Assembly (NCBI GenBank): GCA_006384855.1
Contig: VCJN01000051.1
Location: 248,001-312,000, forward strand
Origin: Tetraselmis striata
Lineage: Eukaryota; Chlorophyta; Chlorodendrophyceae; Chlorodendrales; Chlorodendraceae
Direction: 5' to 3'
Length of the DNA: 64,000 bases
The notes beneath the pieces were generated by a model. That model searched no databases. It saw only the letters and a program-made list of their open reading frames with translations, and had not been told where the DNA came from. The position numbers and the translations under genes are program-made. Of this stretch, positions 13,101 to 25,117 are shown in pieces; position 1 is the stretch's first letter, and every line of letters starts with the position of its first letter.

Positions 13101-14231
13101 GGGGCGCGGGCTGGGCTGGGCTGGGCGAGTTGCTGAGGGGGCCAGCCGTGCACCTCGCTGTACTGCAGCCCAAAGAAGCCGGGCTCCAGCGTGAAGGTCA
13201 CGTCCGAGCCGTGGTGCACCGAAGCGCGAAAGTGAGCCTTCTGCACGGTGCGGGCCTGCGGGAGCGGGGGCGGCCGGGTGGGCAGGTGGTGAGCGATGCC
13301 CACAGCTTGGGGGGGGGGCATCCCTGCTGGCCAAGGTAGGACCTGGCCGCGACAACACCAATAGAGCGCCACCCTTCCAGCATTCTTCATGACCCCTTGT
13401 CTTTGGCTCAGATTAGTTTAGCGCAACATAACGGAATGATGTTGTGCATGCAGGCACCAGGTGGCATCAATGCTCGCTTATACCCCAGAAGGAAGACGGG
13501 GCTTCAAGTGGCTGTGCACCTGCATGGCTGCGCTCATGCACCCATTGGTGTCTCGCAGCAGGGCCTGCAGGGGGGGAGGGGGGGGGCAGGAGAGCGCAGA
13601 GCGTCAGCCTCTTGCGGCGCAGGTTTGACTCACAAGATCGTGTGTTCAAGAGCCACCGTTGTCTTCCGGAGGCTTAATTCCGGGTTTAGCAGTAAGTGGG
13701 GGCGGGTAGACAGGCAGGCAGGTAGTCGGTGGAGGGAAAAGCACCTGCGCGGTGGCGTCCTGGCAGGGGTACAGCAGCGGGTAGAAGACGGCAGCCGCGG
13801 AGGTGAGCAGGCTGATGGCGAGCAGCTCCGCGATTCGCGTCAAGCGGCTGCGGTTCATGTGCGCGGCGCGCAGCTGGTTGAGCCACCGCTGCATCCAGTT
13901 GAAGGCTGCGCCCACCAGGCCACACGCAACACCCAGCATCGCGAAGAAGAAGTACTCCACCGGCAGGAAGGTGCCGCACGCATCGCCCTGCGTGATGCTA
14001 AACAGGAAGGTGCCGTGGTCCTCCAGGCCATACTCGATCGCGTACACAGTGGCAAACGCAGTGACGGATGCCACAAACGTCGCCCAGATGTTCCTGAGAA
14101 GAATAAAAGGCAGTGCGTGTGGCAGCTCAGCGCACATCAAACCACAAGCGGAGACGGTGGCCAGGCAGAGTCTACAAGGAGCGCTGCGCTCTTATAGCTT
14201 ACTTGATGAAACGTCCGTCCGCCAACATTGC

Positions 14232-14283
<52 letters not shown>

Positions 14284-15119
14284 ATTCCTTCACCTCTATG
14301 GACAATCCACAGCAAGATGCCCCCCCCCCCCCGCCCGGAGAAGCTCTCTCCATTCCACCGGGCTAACGTGCTCTGCGCGTGGACTAGAGTAGTGAGCGGC
14401 AGAGCCCCCCCCACCCCCCTCCACCCCCCCCCCCCCCTACGGGGCGCGACAGCCCGGCATGACCAGGCAGCAACTACACACGGGCAGCTGAGCGGATGCA
14501 GGAGCGGTTTCGGCTTCACCATGCATGCAGGTCATGACAGGCACAATACAAGTAGGCAGAACCTGCGATATACGTACCAGTTAAATTGGTTCTCAGGTAA
14601 GAAACCGACAATGAAGTGCTTTGTAGCATCAACAAGAAATATTGTTCCCGTGTTCGCCTTCTAAGCAGACACATTGAACACTTTCTTTGCGCGTGCACGT
14701 CAGGAGGGGGATCAAAAACAGTAATACATAGCGAAACGAAAGCGCGACGGCGGTAGCATACGGCAGTGCACGTGCCCACCTACCAGATGTGTGGTTAGGT
14801 GCTGAACAACGGCACCCTCCCCCTTCTGGGGTACAGAGTTTCAGTAAGTATGGAGGCTTCGCCGTGCCGCCGCCGGTTAAACGCCACACGCCACACGCAG
14901 CAGGGAAGACAGGGCCAGTAGGTTGTGCCCAGCCGGGCAGCGCGGTGTCATGCCCCGGCACCCACACCTGATGTTGACCTGACTGGCGGCCTCCTCGATC
15001 ACAAAGAGCGTGCCGGCCAGCGGGGCGCGGAAGACCTGGACGGTTCAAGGGGAGAGGAGGGCACAGAGGGAGCGGGGGGGGGGGGGGGGGGGGGGTAAAA
15101 GGGGTCAGGCTGGGCGCTG

Positions 15120-15155
<36 letters not shown>

Positions 15156-17145
15156 AAAAGGGGTCAGGCTGGGCGCTGCCGGGGGGGGGGGGGGGGGGGA
15201 GGGGGCGTGTGGAGGTCGGGCGTGATGCAAGCGGAGCACCCGCTGCACGAGGTCATCTTGTGTCTGCAGGATGACACAAGTGCTTTGTGTGACATCGACG
15301 ACCGGCCAGCTGCCTTGAAAGGAAGGGGGAGGGGCATAGACTAGATATCATGTATGGTTGCTGCATGCGGTGAGCGATGAGGAGCGTGGGCGGGCAACCA
15401 GGCATGGAGGTGAACTGTCAAGCTCATAGATGCGCAGGGTAGGTAGGGTATCATTAGGTTATGGAAAGGGTTTCCAGGGAGGTGCTACTTGGGTCCAGGC
15501 GTGCTGGGGATGGGCGATGATGCAACCATGCGGTCGCTGGAGGCTGGCAGAGTGCGGGCCTAGCGAGGAGAGCGCACCGCGGCAACGCCCGCGCCCGCGC
15601 CCAGTGCGGTGAAGTGCTGCCGCTTGCGCTCAAAGCCGCTGTCGGCGCCCGGCGCCGCGCGCCGCACGACGCCGTACCAGAACTGGCAGAACAGCGAGCC
15701 GAAGCAGGCGCCGATGTGGATGGCGGGCCCCTCCGGCCCGAGCGCCAGGCCGCTGCCCACCGCAAAAACTGAGCCCACGAACTTCAGCAGGAGCACTGGC
15801 CACGTCAGCAGCGTGGGGATGTTGACGCCTGCGAGGCATCTCCGGCGGGAATCGCAGCGTGAAAACTTAAACGTGACCCCTCAGAGCTCAGGTGGGGGCT
15901 CAGGCGGGCTTGTGCTCCGACGTATAGGGGTTGCAGACGGTGGTAGCAATAGGCTAGTCGACTTTGCCCATGCGCCGGAGTGCACCATGCCACCCGCTGG
16001 TTGACCGGCTACCTCCATGCGGTGTGCACGTGGCGGCTGCGTGCGCTGCATAATCGCCTTCCGGAAATGCCTTGGGAAGCTGCTGCTGTGTGTGGTTGAG
16101 CAAAGGGCGGGGGGAGGGGGGGGTACGAGGGCTGTACATGCGCACCATTCAGGAAGGCTAGGAGGCCGGGGATGCCGCTGCCGCCGACAACCGGGCGCCA
16201 GAGTGTGGCCGCACAGGGCAGGATGAGGTAGGCGATAGAGATGGCCGAGTTCACAGCAAAGGCCAGACCCCACTGCCTCTGCTCCGCAAAGTGGAAGTAG
16301 CCCTCCATGCGCAGCTTCGCTAGCTGCGCGTAGCCCAGGTGGAACGCCACGCCGAGCACGCCCAGGCACAACCCGATGAGCACCGCGGTGAAGTAGTGCA
16401 CAAACTCCTCGCCCCAGCGGGCGCGGCGCGAGTGGAGGGCGCGTGTGGCCCGGGTCGCCCTGCGCCCGACACGAGCAGCAGGCAGCGCATGCGTCGTCAG
16501 CGCAGTGCGACCTGCTCCCCGTGCTCAGCGGATGAGTGCCCACCTCGCCGTCAGCCCAGTAGCCAGTGCGGATCTGCGGAAGCTGACCCACAGCCAGCTG
16601 AGGCCCGGCCCTCCCCACCAGGAACAATCAGCATCACCAAGAGGGCGAGCGGGAGAAGGAGTCCACTCCAGTGCTGGCTGGGTGCAGCCACGCCAGAGCA
16701 GCTATTAACAGCAGTGTCAGCGTTGAGGACGGTGCGAAGGGGGTCTGGGGTTGATGGCGGAGCCGAGGTCCCCGGGGGGGGGAGGGGGGGGGGGGGGGGG
16801 GGGGGGACCGCACCGCTCCCTGGCGTTGTATGGCAGTATCAGGTCCAGACTCTCAAACTTGCTGTTGTGGCGCGGCGCGGGCACCACCTCAGGAGAGGCG
16901 CAGGTGGTGGCGGCGCTGCGCTGACTGCCGCCATCGCTGGGGGCGCCGCCGCCCGGCTCGTCGCTCTCGGCAGCCTCCGGCGAGCTCGGCAGCCCGCGCA
17001 GGCGGAGGGAGCGGCGTTCCAGGGTGCGCCCCAGCGCCGGCGACACGCGCGACACCTGCTCCGCGAGAACCTGCGCCACCCTGGCCTCCGCCTCCGGCAG
17101 CAGCCCGCCTTCATCCTTGCTATGCGAGAGCCCCAGTCCCGACAT
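7101..17145 (-). CDS. CLC-family chloride/proton antiporter-like protein with two CBS domains
   Basis: Twenty-one exons fit with continuous phase, from the start: 17145-16814, 16459-16146, 15828-15578, 15035-14968, 14093-13745, 13564-13520, 13255-13154, 12519-12422, 12277-12253 (tentative microexon), 11758-11648, 11445-11254, 11075-10997, 10748-10613, 10483-10426, 9250-9094, 8927-8863, 8545-8489, 8368-8272, 8092-7989, 7871-7824, 7568-7101. They give about 1051 residues. CLC signatures are GSGIPG (about 204-209), GPEGPAIHIG with the gating Glu at about 248, IEE at about 312-314 (proton glutamate position, absent in channels), and GLIVP at about 662-666. CBS1 starts near residue 814 and CBS2 near 897, followed by an acidic tail. 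Ser in GSGIP is the chloride-type residue; exchange activity is inferred from the two Glu. A Cys-rich loop at about 432-606 is far longer than normal. The intron after 8489 uses a GC donor. Membrane location is expected; which membrane is not shown. Confidence 0.92.
10020..10070. repeat. Perfect 20-bp inverted repeat (hairpin) inside a CLC intron
   Basis: Arms at 10020-10039 and 10051-10070 are exact reverse complements, separated by 11 nt. The outer sequence GCTTTCACC/GGTGAAAGC forms a second overlapping palindrome. It lies in the long intron between CLC exons 10483-10426 and 9250-9094. Confidence 0.9.
14234..14282. repeat. (GA)n microsatellite in a CLC intron
   Basis: About 24 uninterrupted GA units. 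On the CLC sense strand this is a (CT)n pyrimidine run. Confidence 0.97.
15075..15199. repeat. Tandem unit with three long G-tracts in a CLC intron
   Basis: The sequence TAAAAGGGGTCAGGCTGGGC plus GCTGCC occurs twice (15096-15121 and 15155-15180), each followed by a G-run, with another G-run before. The runs are at about 15075-15095, 15122-15154 and 15181-15199. On the sense strand they are C-tracts 40-165 nt upstream of the acceptor of exon 15035-14968. Confidence 0.9.
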
Positions 17146-20099
17146 GACGCGCCCGCCGTCGTGAAGTGCGGACCGCGGTGTCTATTGTGCGGTCGAACCA
17201 CGACTCGCGCCCAACCCCGATGGGGAAGTAACGTCGGGCCGAGTGCTCGAGCAGGCCACGAGGGCGACCCGTTGGCGCGCGGTGAACCTCCTTATTGATG
17301 TTTTCGGAGCGAGGGGCTGGGCGGCCACTCTCATCTGCAGCATAATCCTTGCATTATTTATATATATATAAATATAAATATGTGTGTGTGCGTGTGTAGT
17401 GTGTGATGTGGGAAGTCCCCTATATTAGGGTGTCACTGTACATCTCTCCACATAAGTCCCAGGCCCTTTCTCGCCGAATCCGAGCTTACGAATAGTAGGG
17501 CAGCGTTAGTAGGGCAGTCGTTAGTAGGGCAGCTGAATATAGGGTTTATGACCTGAAATCCTGGAATGTCGCACATCTCTGCTCAGCCTTTATCACCATA
17601 GGGTGTAAGCCCTAACAAGTGTCCTACACGAGAGGCACTTGCGACCACTGAGCGTTTCCAGTACATAGGTTGTGAATTAAGGGCTGTGGCTTGCTTGCCG
17701 GGTGGATTATAGTACTTAGCAGGACATCACAGTATATGTAGAAGCGCTTTGTTCGACGACCAATTAGTGGCAATTACCGCCCCGCCGATGCCCCGATCCT
17801 TGCGTATAATATGAAATTTAAAATTCTTACAACTTCATTCCCACTTAGTCTTTGATGCTAAACGTGCCAGCTGTCTTACGGCCCGGCGGCACGAACCCGC
17901 ATACGGTCCACTTATTTCAATAGTGTGTAGCGTGCAGCCCTCTGAAGGCCAAATCCCTCGGCTAGCGGGCATATCTCGTTTCCTTTGTATTTTGTGCGCC
18001 TCTCGGCTTTTTTGATTTTTCCTGGGCTAGATGCGGCGCAGGTGCTGGCATTGGTGCCGGCGCCGGGTCGCGAATAAAGCGGGGTGGCCAGGTTGGCCGC
18101 AAGGAGCCGAAATCGCGCTCCGACGGCGCTGCGAGTCAGTGTTTTTGGCGGAGCCGGGCGTGGCTCCGACGGGGCATCAGAATCGGCGGCACGGCGTTGA
18201 TGGCGCGAAGTGGATCGTAGCTAGAAGGTGGCCGTCGGGCGCTCCAACGAAAAATTTTAAAAATCGCGGAAAAGCAGGCGATTTGTCTGAGAGCGTTACA
18301 TGGCGTCGTGCTGGGAATGGTCTGCGCGTGGCTCTACTCGAAAGTCAGAAGTGGGTCAGGTGGTCAACGTACCGGATACAGACAATGCTCCTAAAAAGTC
18401 GTGACACGGGGTGGTGACCGGTTTTTAGCGACCGCTCCCCCACATAGTATGCCCGACGAGTCGTGTACCGTAGAACGGTCATCACACATGTTTTTTCATC
18501 ACACTTTTCCGTCACTAAACGGACGTTCAAGATCTAGCCATCTGGAGTCAATGTCGCCGGGAAGCACGGTCCGTAGATTCTTCCGAAATCCGCCAAATCC
18601 GACATCCGCCACCTTGGCTTGTATGATGTACATAACGACGAGCCCAACAGTGTATAGCGCAATACATTGTGTGATAGGGGTTCTTGCGGCAAAATGATAG
18701 ATATCAAAATGATAGATAGTCGCACCTATCATTATGGCCCGATTCCAATAGGTAGCGGTATGCGCAGATGAAACCGATAGGTGTTGTTTTGACCGGGGAT
18801 GTGAAAATAATAGGTGTGTAATGATACGGTTACAAGTATTGCAATGCTGCTAGAGTAGCGCGCGCGGCGACTACGACCACGACGATGGATGGGCGGCGAC
18901 GATGGTTGGGAGGGCGGAGGCACCAGGCATGGCACGTTCGCCTCAATTTGCTGATTGTTGACTTGGTCACGCATATTGGTATCGCCGCTCCCATCCCAGC
19001 TCCCTCCACCACCTAGCTCGCTATCATTACAATAGCTACACGAGGCATGACTAGCGACGACGAGAAACAGCGGGCGACAGCGTGGCGGCTGCTTCCGTTT
19101 CGCCACCGATACGCGGTAGAACGCATCGCTAACTCAGGCCGCCGACATCGCCGGACTAACGCCCTACTGGGAACCTGGGAATCAACACGGCGAGAAGTGC
19201 AACGATCATAAAGGTGCATGCCGTCCGGCAGGCTACGGGGGAGCTTTTCCAACCTACCCTTGAATTGCATCTCAAGAAGGTAGTCAAGATGGCAGCCAAT
19301 TACTTGACTTCCGCCGTCAATAGAGGCCTCATTGAGAAGTGCCCCCCTCCTTGCCTAGCGCTTCCGCCGCACTAATGCAAAAATATAGTATGTATTATTC
19401 TTCAATGCTGGTGTATGACAAAATATATCGCGCTGATCACTTCGTCTTTTTCGATATGATATTTATACCACATGCCACCGACGTTCCCATTTACACGTAT
19501 ACTACGCTAATCAATCCTGCAGAATATATGTATATGTAACAGAATCACGCCGATCAATGCCATTTCCGTGATACAAACATCGCAGATTACTGATGTTGTA
19601 TGATAGATAAGTGATGCATACAATGCGGAAGTCATCGCCGGTCGCGGCAATCACTATCAGTGTATCATATGCCGATGTATGACATGCCGTCGCTTGCGCA
19701 ATGGTAGGCTCGTCAATGCATCGGATGACGGATGATCTTGAAACGCGTTGCAAGAGGCATGGGAGAAGACTCGCAAGAAGTACTAGAGCAACGTGTGGCT
19801 ATCATCAATACGTAGCGGAAGCGCCGTGCTGCCGGTGCGCAACCGCGTCGCGACGAGCCCCATGATCTCCGGCGCCGGATGGAGGACTGTCATGGCATGG
19901 CAAGTGAGGCTGGGAGGGGTGAGAAGACTGTCGATTTGATGGAAGGCATAGGGAGTGAGGTGCGCAATGTGGAAGAGACTCGGGACAATCTGCATGTCGG
20001 CATGGCGCGAATGACTAATCTGCATCAATTATAAATGACTGGCGTTCTCAACAAATCGAATGGGCACCATGCTTCACATAATCGGTGGTGTGTGGTTCA
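17146..20099. other. Intergenic region upstream of CLC, no gene recognised
   Basis: Probable CLC promoter side near 17146-17400. Contains an AT/GT-rich stretch (about 17355-17405) and three short GTAGGGCAG repeats at about 17494-17532. Frames at 18031-18417 and 18732-19106 have no domain or splice logic that I recognise. Base composition becomes AT-richer toward the retrotransposon. Confidence 0.45.
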
Positions 20100-20297
20100 G
20101 TAGTGCGGTGCAGTATTGAGGCAAGGACGAGTGATTTGAGCAGACGGATTCTCGTTATATGCCGGTTGGCCGCCGGCTTGTCACTGGCATGTCGTGGCAA
20201 ATCGGGCTAGCTAGAGGTCACGGACGACCGGGCAGTAGCAATCAGATGGCACCATATGTAGTACAACAGATGTGGACCGCGGGGATTACCCTCGGGC
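20100..20297 (-). repeat. 3' LTR (minus-strand element)
   Basis: Matches 24930-25117 from TAGTGCGGTGCAGTATTGAG to GGGGATTACCCTCGGGC, with small indels. Exact LTR ends are not certain. Confidence 0.8.
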
Positions 20298-20603
20298 ACT
20301 GGGCGCATGCAAGCATACGAGTATAGTCATAAAGATGATGAGGATGGTTTACAAATATTATGCAAATGATACATATATGTAACAGTGGTGCGGGTATAGG
20401 TGCATGCATAGGTAGAGTTGGGGAACATACCCAAACATTCCTACCCATCTCACAAAATCAAGGCAGGGGTCTCAAAGGTTGAGGGGAAATCGGGCAGGGT
20501 ACTTTAGGGCAAGTTCACGGTAGTGTGGGCGGCAAAACAGAGCAGACAAGGCGGGTGTGCGGTGGGCATAGACAGTGAGCATATCAACATTTCTGAGGTT
20601 GGA

Positions 20604-21095
20604 TTAGGGCTCCCGAAAGTTATGCGAAGAGTCACAGTCTAACAATTGCACAAGGAACACAAGGGCGGGGTCGCGAGCAATATGATCGGTATCATGTTTA
20701 ATTATTCTGTGATAATGAATGTTCTCGACAATGAATCCATCTTGCGGGGGGATAAGTCGACCGGGGACAACATCCGGGGAGTATAAGGCGAATAGCAGCG
20801 GCGTAACTAGGAAATGTGAAACAAAGGGTGACACTCCATGGTCGGGGGCAATCGAATGCGGTATGCCTGGAAGACTTTTTTGGAAGATCGGAAACGAGCC
20901 GAGGAATCGCTTGTGGAGTTTGCGAACATGTTGGTTGCGTAATAATAAATTATCGGTGGACAGCCAAATTGTACCACCCTCGTTAAATTCCTCAGGCCGG
21001 GAGCGGCGAATAGCCGAAGCAATTTGGTACGCATCAGCGAGTTTTAATTCTTCGGGTATCATGGCATGCGTGTTCCGCATTTGTTGAGCAATATC
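20604..21095 (-). pseudogene. Integrase C-terminal region / chromodomain remnant
   Basis: The minus-strand frame carries IWLSTDNLLL, then RKLHKRFLG, the usual integrase C-terminal (GPY-like) region. A frame-shifted HPLFHIS-like stretch and a segment with GRLIPP and VENIHYHR follow, which corresponds to the start of a chromodomain. The catalytic DDE core that should precede this is absent. Remnant only. Confidence 0.7.
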
Positions 21096-21102
21096 GACAT
21101 GG

Positions 21103-22100
21103 TCATGATAATCCAAGGGTTGTGCCATCGGAGTCTTTTTGCAGAAGCACAGCGCCAAGGGCGTATTTGGACGCATCGGTGGATATAACAAATTCGGAGT
21201 CGGGGCCGGCTTGCGGGGACATGAGCACCGGGGCGGAGCAGAGGGCTTGTTTACAAGCATCAAACGCAACATGTTCACCCTCACCCCATACACACTTTTT
21301 GGTTTCTCGACTTGTCATAAGGTGCGGCAGCCATATGGGAATATTTGTGCGCATACCGTCGGTAGAAGATGCAGAAGCCTAAAAATCATTGTATTTGTTG
21401 TACCGTGCGGGGCGGTTCACAGTCTCTAACAGCCTTAGTTTTATTGTCAGAGGGACGGGAGCCGGAGTGGCTAACCATATGACCTCGTATGTATTCGAGT
21501 CCGTTTCGGGCAAAAAACAATACTCAGGCAGGCGAAGGCGAATGTCATGTGCAGCCAAGAGGCTTAGTGTGGTGTCGAAATGCCGTAAATGGTGGTCGAG
21601 GGAATTGCCGAAGATAAGTACACCGTCGAGATAGACAAGGATAAATGAGTTTTTTGTGCGGTTGTGAAACGTGGTTCATCCAACGTTGAAAGGCAGATGG
21701 GGCACTCGTACGGCCAAATGGCATGAAAAAATCCAAATTGACCGAATGGCATTTAAACGAAGTTGTCTGTGTATCGGAAGTATTTATCCTAAGTTGGTGG
21801 TGTCCCAAAGCAAGTCAAGGGCAGAGTAAACGGCAGCTCCAGAAAGCTTATCTAATAACATGTCCGCATGTGGGATCGGGAATTCGATGATACGCTTAAT
21901 ATATTTGATTAATTGGCGATAGTCGATGCAGAGGCGTAACCCACCATTGTCTTGCGAGCAAATAACACGGGGTATGCATAAGGGGACAACGACTCCTTGA
22001 TAAAAGCTTTATCTGAAAAAATCATTCAATTGTCGTTTTAATTTTCTCTAATAATTTAGCAGAGGAGAGGCGATATATTTCGCCGGGGGCGGCCGACAGT
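21103..22100 (-). pseudogene. Reverse transcriptase and start of RNase H, frame-broken
   Basis: RT signatures on the minus strand are LRLCIDYRQL (about 21930), GHHQLRI and FFMPFGRTSAPSAFQ (about 21800-21700), then, one frame over, VYLDG at about 21640 in place of the catalytic YLDD. RNase H begins with STDASKYALGAVLLQ (about 21190) and then stops. Frame changes and the YLDG substitution argue that it is inactive. Confidence 0.8.
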
Positions 22101-22609
22101 TGCATCAGGGACCAATGGTATTTCAAATAAGTCATACCCATGGCGGGACAACTGTTGGCATGTTTGCTTATGCTTTTTGGAGGAAAGCTCTAATTTGTCC
22201 AGTATATTCATGGGATTGGTCGGTGGTTACCGAAGCGATATCGTGATTTATGGATTCAGCAATAGTGTCGGCTGTGGCGTCGCATTCGCGAAGGACGGCG
22301 CAGAAAAAACACAGTGTCGGGATATCTTTTAAATATCTCTCTGGCCATAGCATTGGCGTGAATAACATCGACATTATGAGAGGGGGGCTCGACCGGACAA
22401 GTTATAACGTGGTCGTCAGAAAATGTCAGCACCCTACCGTCCAGTTAACGTATGTGTTGGGATGTTTCAGAAAAGAAAGTCCAAAAACACAGTCGATATT
22501 ATTTTGTAAGGATGTGAAAATAAATTCAACATCAGCAGGACACCCATCGAAATCCTTTTTCTAATGCACTATTCTGAAGCGAGGGTCATACGGTCATCTG
22601 TCAGCATAA

Positions 22610-22939
22610 TTATGCGAATTTATTTTGCACCGGATTATATTTTATTTTTCGCATTCGAACATATTTCTCAATGATAAAACACAGCAAAGTTGCACCACAA
22701 TCCAACATCATAGCGGGGGGTGGTATGTCCGGGTGGTCCAGTAATTTAGGCTTTAACATAAGCAGGTAATTATTGGACATTGCGGTTATAAACGCTTTTT
22801 CAGTTTCAAACCGTGGTTGGTGGGATTTTTTGAAAACTTTTGTTGGGCTAATATACCTTACTTTTTGATTCAAGCTCAAGAGCCTTAATGTGCTCATCAC
22901 TGCGCATGTTGTCGTTGTAGGCCGTGACTTCCCGGTCAT
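22610..22939 (-). pseudogene. Retropepsin-like aspartic protease remnant
   Basis: The frame contains MLDCGATLLCFI, matching the Ty3-type protease active-site pattern (D-S/T/C-G-A, then FI). It lies between gag and RT as expected. Only this signature supports the call. Confidence 0.55.
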
Positions 22940-23789
22940 CCACGGCGGAGTCGGCCATGTACAGATCTACAGGCCAAGCCGTAGGCGGCATGAGTAAGTT
23001 GCCAGTGGCAGAGGAGGCAGTATGAAATAAGCAAGTGCAAGCAGGGTAAGTATATATGGATTTTTTTGATCTTTTCCTAATGGCCTTCCAGGAAGAACCA
23101 AGGCAGAGTTCCGGCGGGGTGAGACAATAATAGCCCGGGTGCCAAAGGGGGAACGCTAGGCCTCAAAATGTCCGAGCATAGACCTGGTATCTTTGCCAAA
23201 AAAAGGGTTAAGCCAGACAGTGTGACCGGTTACCGTGGTGTCAGTAAAAGATTTATCTTTGAAGCAAAACTCCGAAAACATGGCATCAAATGCAGAGGCC
23301 GAAGCATCAAGGGTGACCGGGCCGTACTTGAAATTTTAATCGCGCAAATTCGTCACAATCAAACGCAGTTGAATGTGGCGGGCAAGGGTCAAGCCGGTCG
23401 GTATTGATTTTAGCATGGCGTTTGGCAGATTTGCGGCGCTTATAGAGCTGAACTACCGCGGTACGGCGTTCGATGCTAGAGAGGCTGGCAGACCAATTGT
23501 CGTCGGGCATTACTTGGCGGAAGTAAGTAGAAACCGGGCAGCCTGCGCGCACGATGGCGGCAGAAGGTGCTCCGACTCTACCGGTGATTCGTGACCGGAA
23601 GAGGTGACCACATGCTTGTGTATAGATGTCGGATGTTGCTCGACCGCACTCACATGGGATTGTTGCTCGTTCGGGGGCAAGCCGGGCACATAGCAGACAT
23701 CGGGTTCAGGGATACACAGCGAGACCGTACGAAATCGACTGGATTACAATACGAATCATCACAGGCCGCCACAAACCGTCATTTGCGTT

Positions 23790-24890
23790 CTAGGGACAAC
23801 TTATCAATCCCGGCAGTGGCAGCCTTGGCAGCCTTGGAGGCGGCCACCTTTTGGCGCCAAGCCTCCTTGTCGGCCGGCGAGGTCACGGGGCATTTCATAA
23901 TAGAATGTGGTCCCTGGCAGGTGTCGCAGGGACCTTTGCAGCGTCGTCATACCCGGACGGGGCAGTGGGAGCGGTGAAGACATGCGGGGGGGGGGGGGGG
24001 GGGGGGGAGACAATGGCCAGAGGAAATGAGCAAGCGCCGGGGCGGATGTACTTGTTCGGCGGGTCAGTCTTGGGGTCGGCAAGACTTACGCGTTTGTTGC
24101 CACCGTTGTGTTCAATGTCGACGGCCTCGAGGTGGCGCAGAACAATCTCGTAGGTGTCGAGCTGCTCGTTGGCGCGGCGGGCGGCAGCCTTGAGGGTGTT
24201 GACAACCGATAGCGGGGATAGCGGCGAGGATGACGCCGACCCTGGTGTACTCCGAGTAGCGCTGCTCGGCCGGCATGACGTCGAACGTCCGGCGCATGAG
24301 CTGAGCAAGCTCGGCGTTGGACTTGGGCATGAGAAGGTTACGGTGGGAGATGTGGAGCTTGGTGCAGTGGCGCATGACGAGGCCGGAGAGGTGGGCGTTG
24401 GTGTAGAAGTAGGCGACGAGCTTTTTGGATGTGAAGTCGTCGAGCCCGCGTTGATCCTAGCGGGATGAGCGAAGACACCAGTGGCTATCTCGTGCTCGGC
24501 CTCGGGTGTTGCGAGTAGGCCATACCAGCGTCGGACTGGGGGTCGAATTGACGGGTGAGCCATGCTCGAGGGTCCATGTCCAATACATGCCCGCGATGCT
24601 GGTCTCGCGCAGGTCGGTCACGAAGCGGACAAGCTGACGCAGGTCGCGAAGACGCTTAAGGATGCGACACGAGACGGGCAAGTTGTTGTTGGGGGGCGCG
24701 GGTCTTGCCTTTCGCCGGCTCGACAAGGATGGAATGGTTGACGGCCTGGCGGGCATCCGGCTGGTCGACGTCCATGGCTTTAGGCATGGCGGGTCCGGTC
24801 GGGGCAGACGAAGTAGGAGCAGATGAGCCGGCGGGTTTGCGGCGGGTAGTACCCGGCATGCGGCGGAAGCAAAAAGGGCTGCCGGCACGG
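23790..24890 (-). pseudogene. Gag remnant with a Cys/His knuckle
   Basis: Scattered minus-strand frames include a segment RDLRQLVRFVTDLRETSIAG and, at about 23935-23890, C-D-T-C-Q-G-P-H-S-I-M-K-C, a CX2CX3HX4C knuckle followed by a Lys/Ala-rich tail. Frame breaks and a G-tract (about 23986-24007) disrupt it. It follows the 5' LTR directly. Confidence 0.6.
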
Positions 24891-24929
24891 GCTCGAATCA
24901 GAGCTCAGCGAAACCCAGGTGAGGTGCAA

Positions 24930-25117
24930 TAGTGCGGTGCAGTATTGAGGCAAGGACAAGTAGTTTGAGCGGACGGATTCTGGTTACATGCCGGTTGGCC
25001 GCCGGCTTATAACTGGCAGGTCGTGGCAGATCGGGCTAGAGGTCACGGATGACCGGCAGTAGCAGTCATATGGCACCATATGTAGTGTGAAGTGGCCCGC
25101 GGGGATTACCCTCGGGC
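24930..25117 (-). repeat. 5' LTR (minus-strand element)
   Basis: Partner of 20100-20297; the similarity starts at TAGTGCGGTGCAGTATTGAG and ends at CCCTCGGGC. Confidence 0.8.

Larger units (their letters stand above)
20100..25117 (-). mobile_element. Defective Ty3/gypsy LTR retrotransposon with chromodomain-like integrase tail
   Basis: Two near-identical direct repeats (20100-20297 and 24930-25117) bracket remnants which, read on the minus strand, run in Ty3/gypsy order: gag with a Cys/His knuckle, aspartic protease, reverse transcriptase, RNase H start, then integrase C-terminus. Frames are interrupted throughout. Most of RNase H and the whole integrase catalytic core are missing between about 21100 and 21090. 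LTRs differ by scattered substitutions and small indels, so the insertion is not very recent. Confidence 0.85.

Noticed and set aside
18031-18417. 128-codon open frame upstream of the retrotransposon
   Set aside because: No domain, no splice partners, and amino acid usage reflects composition.
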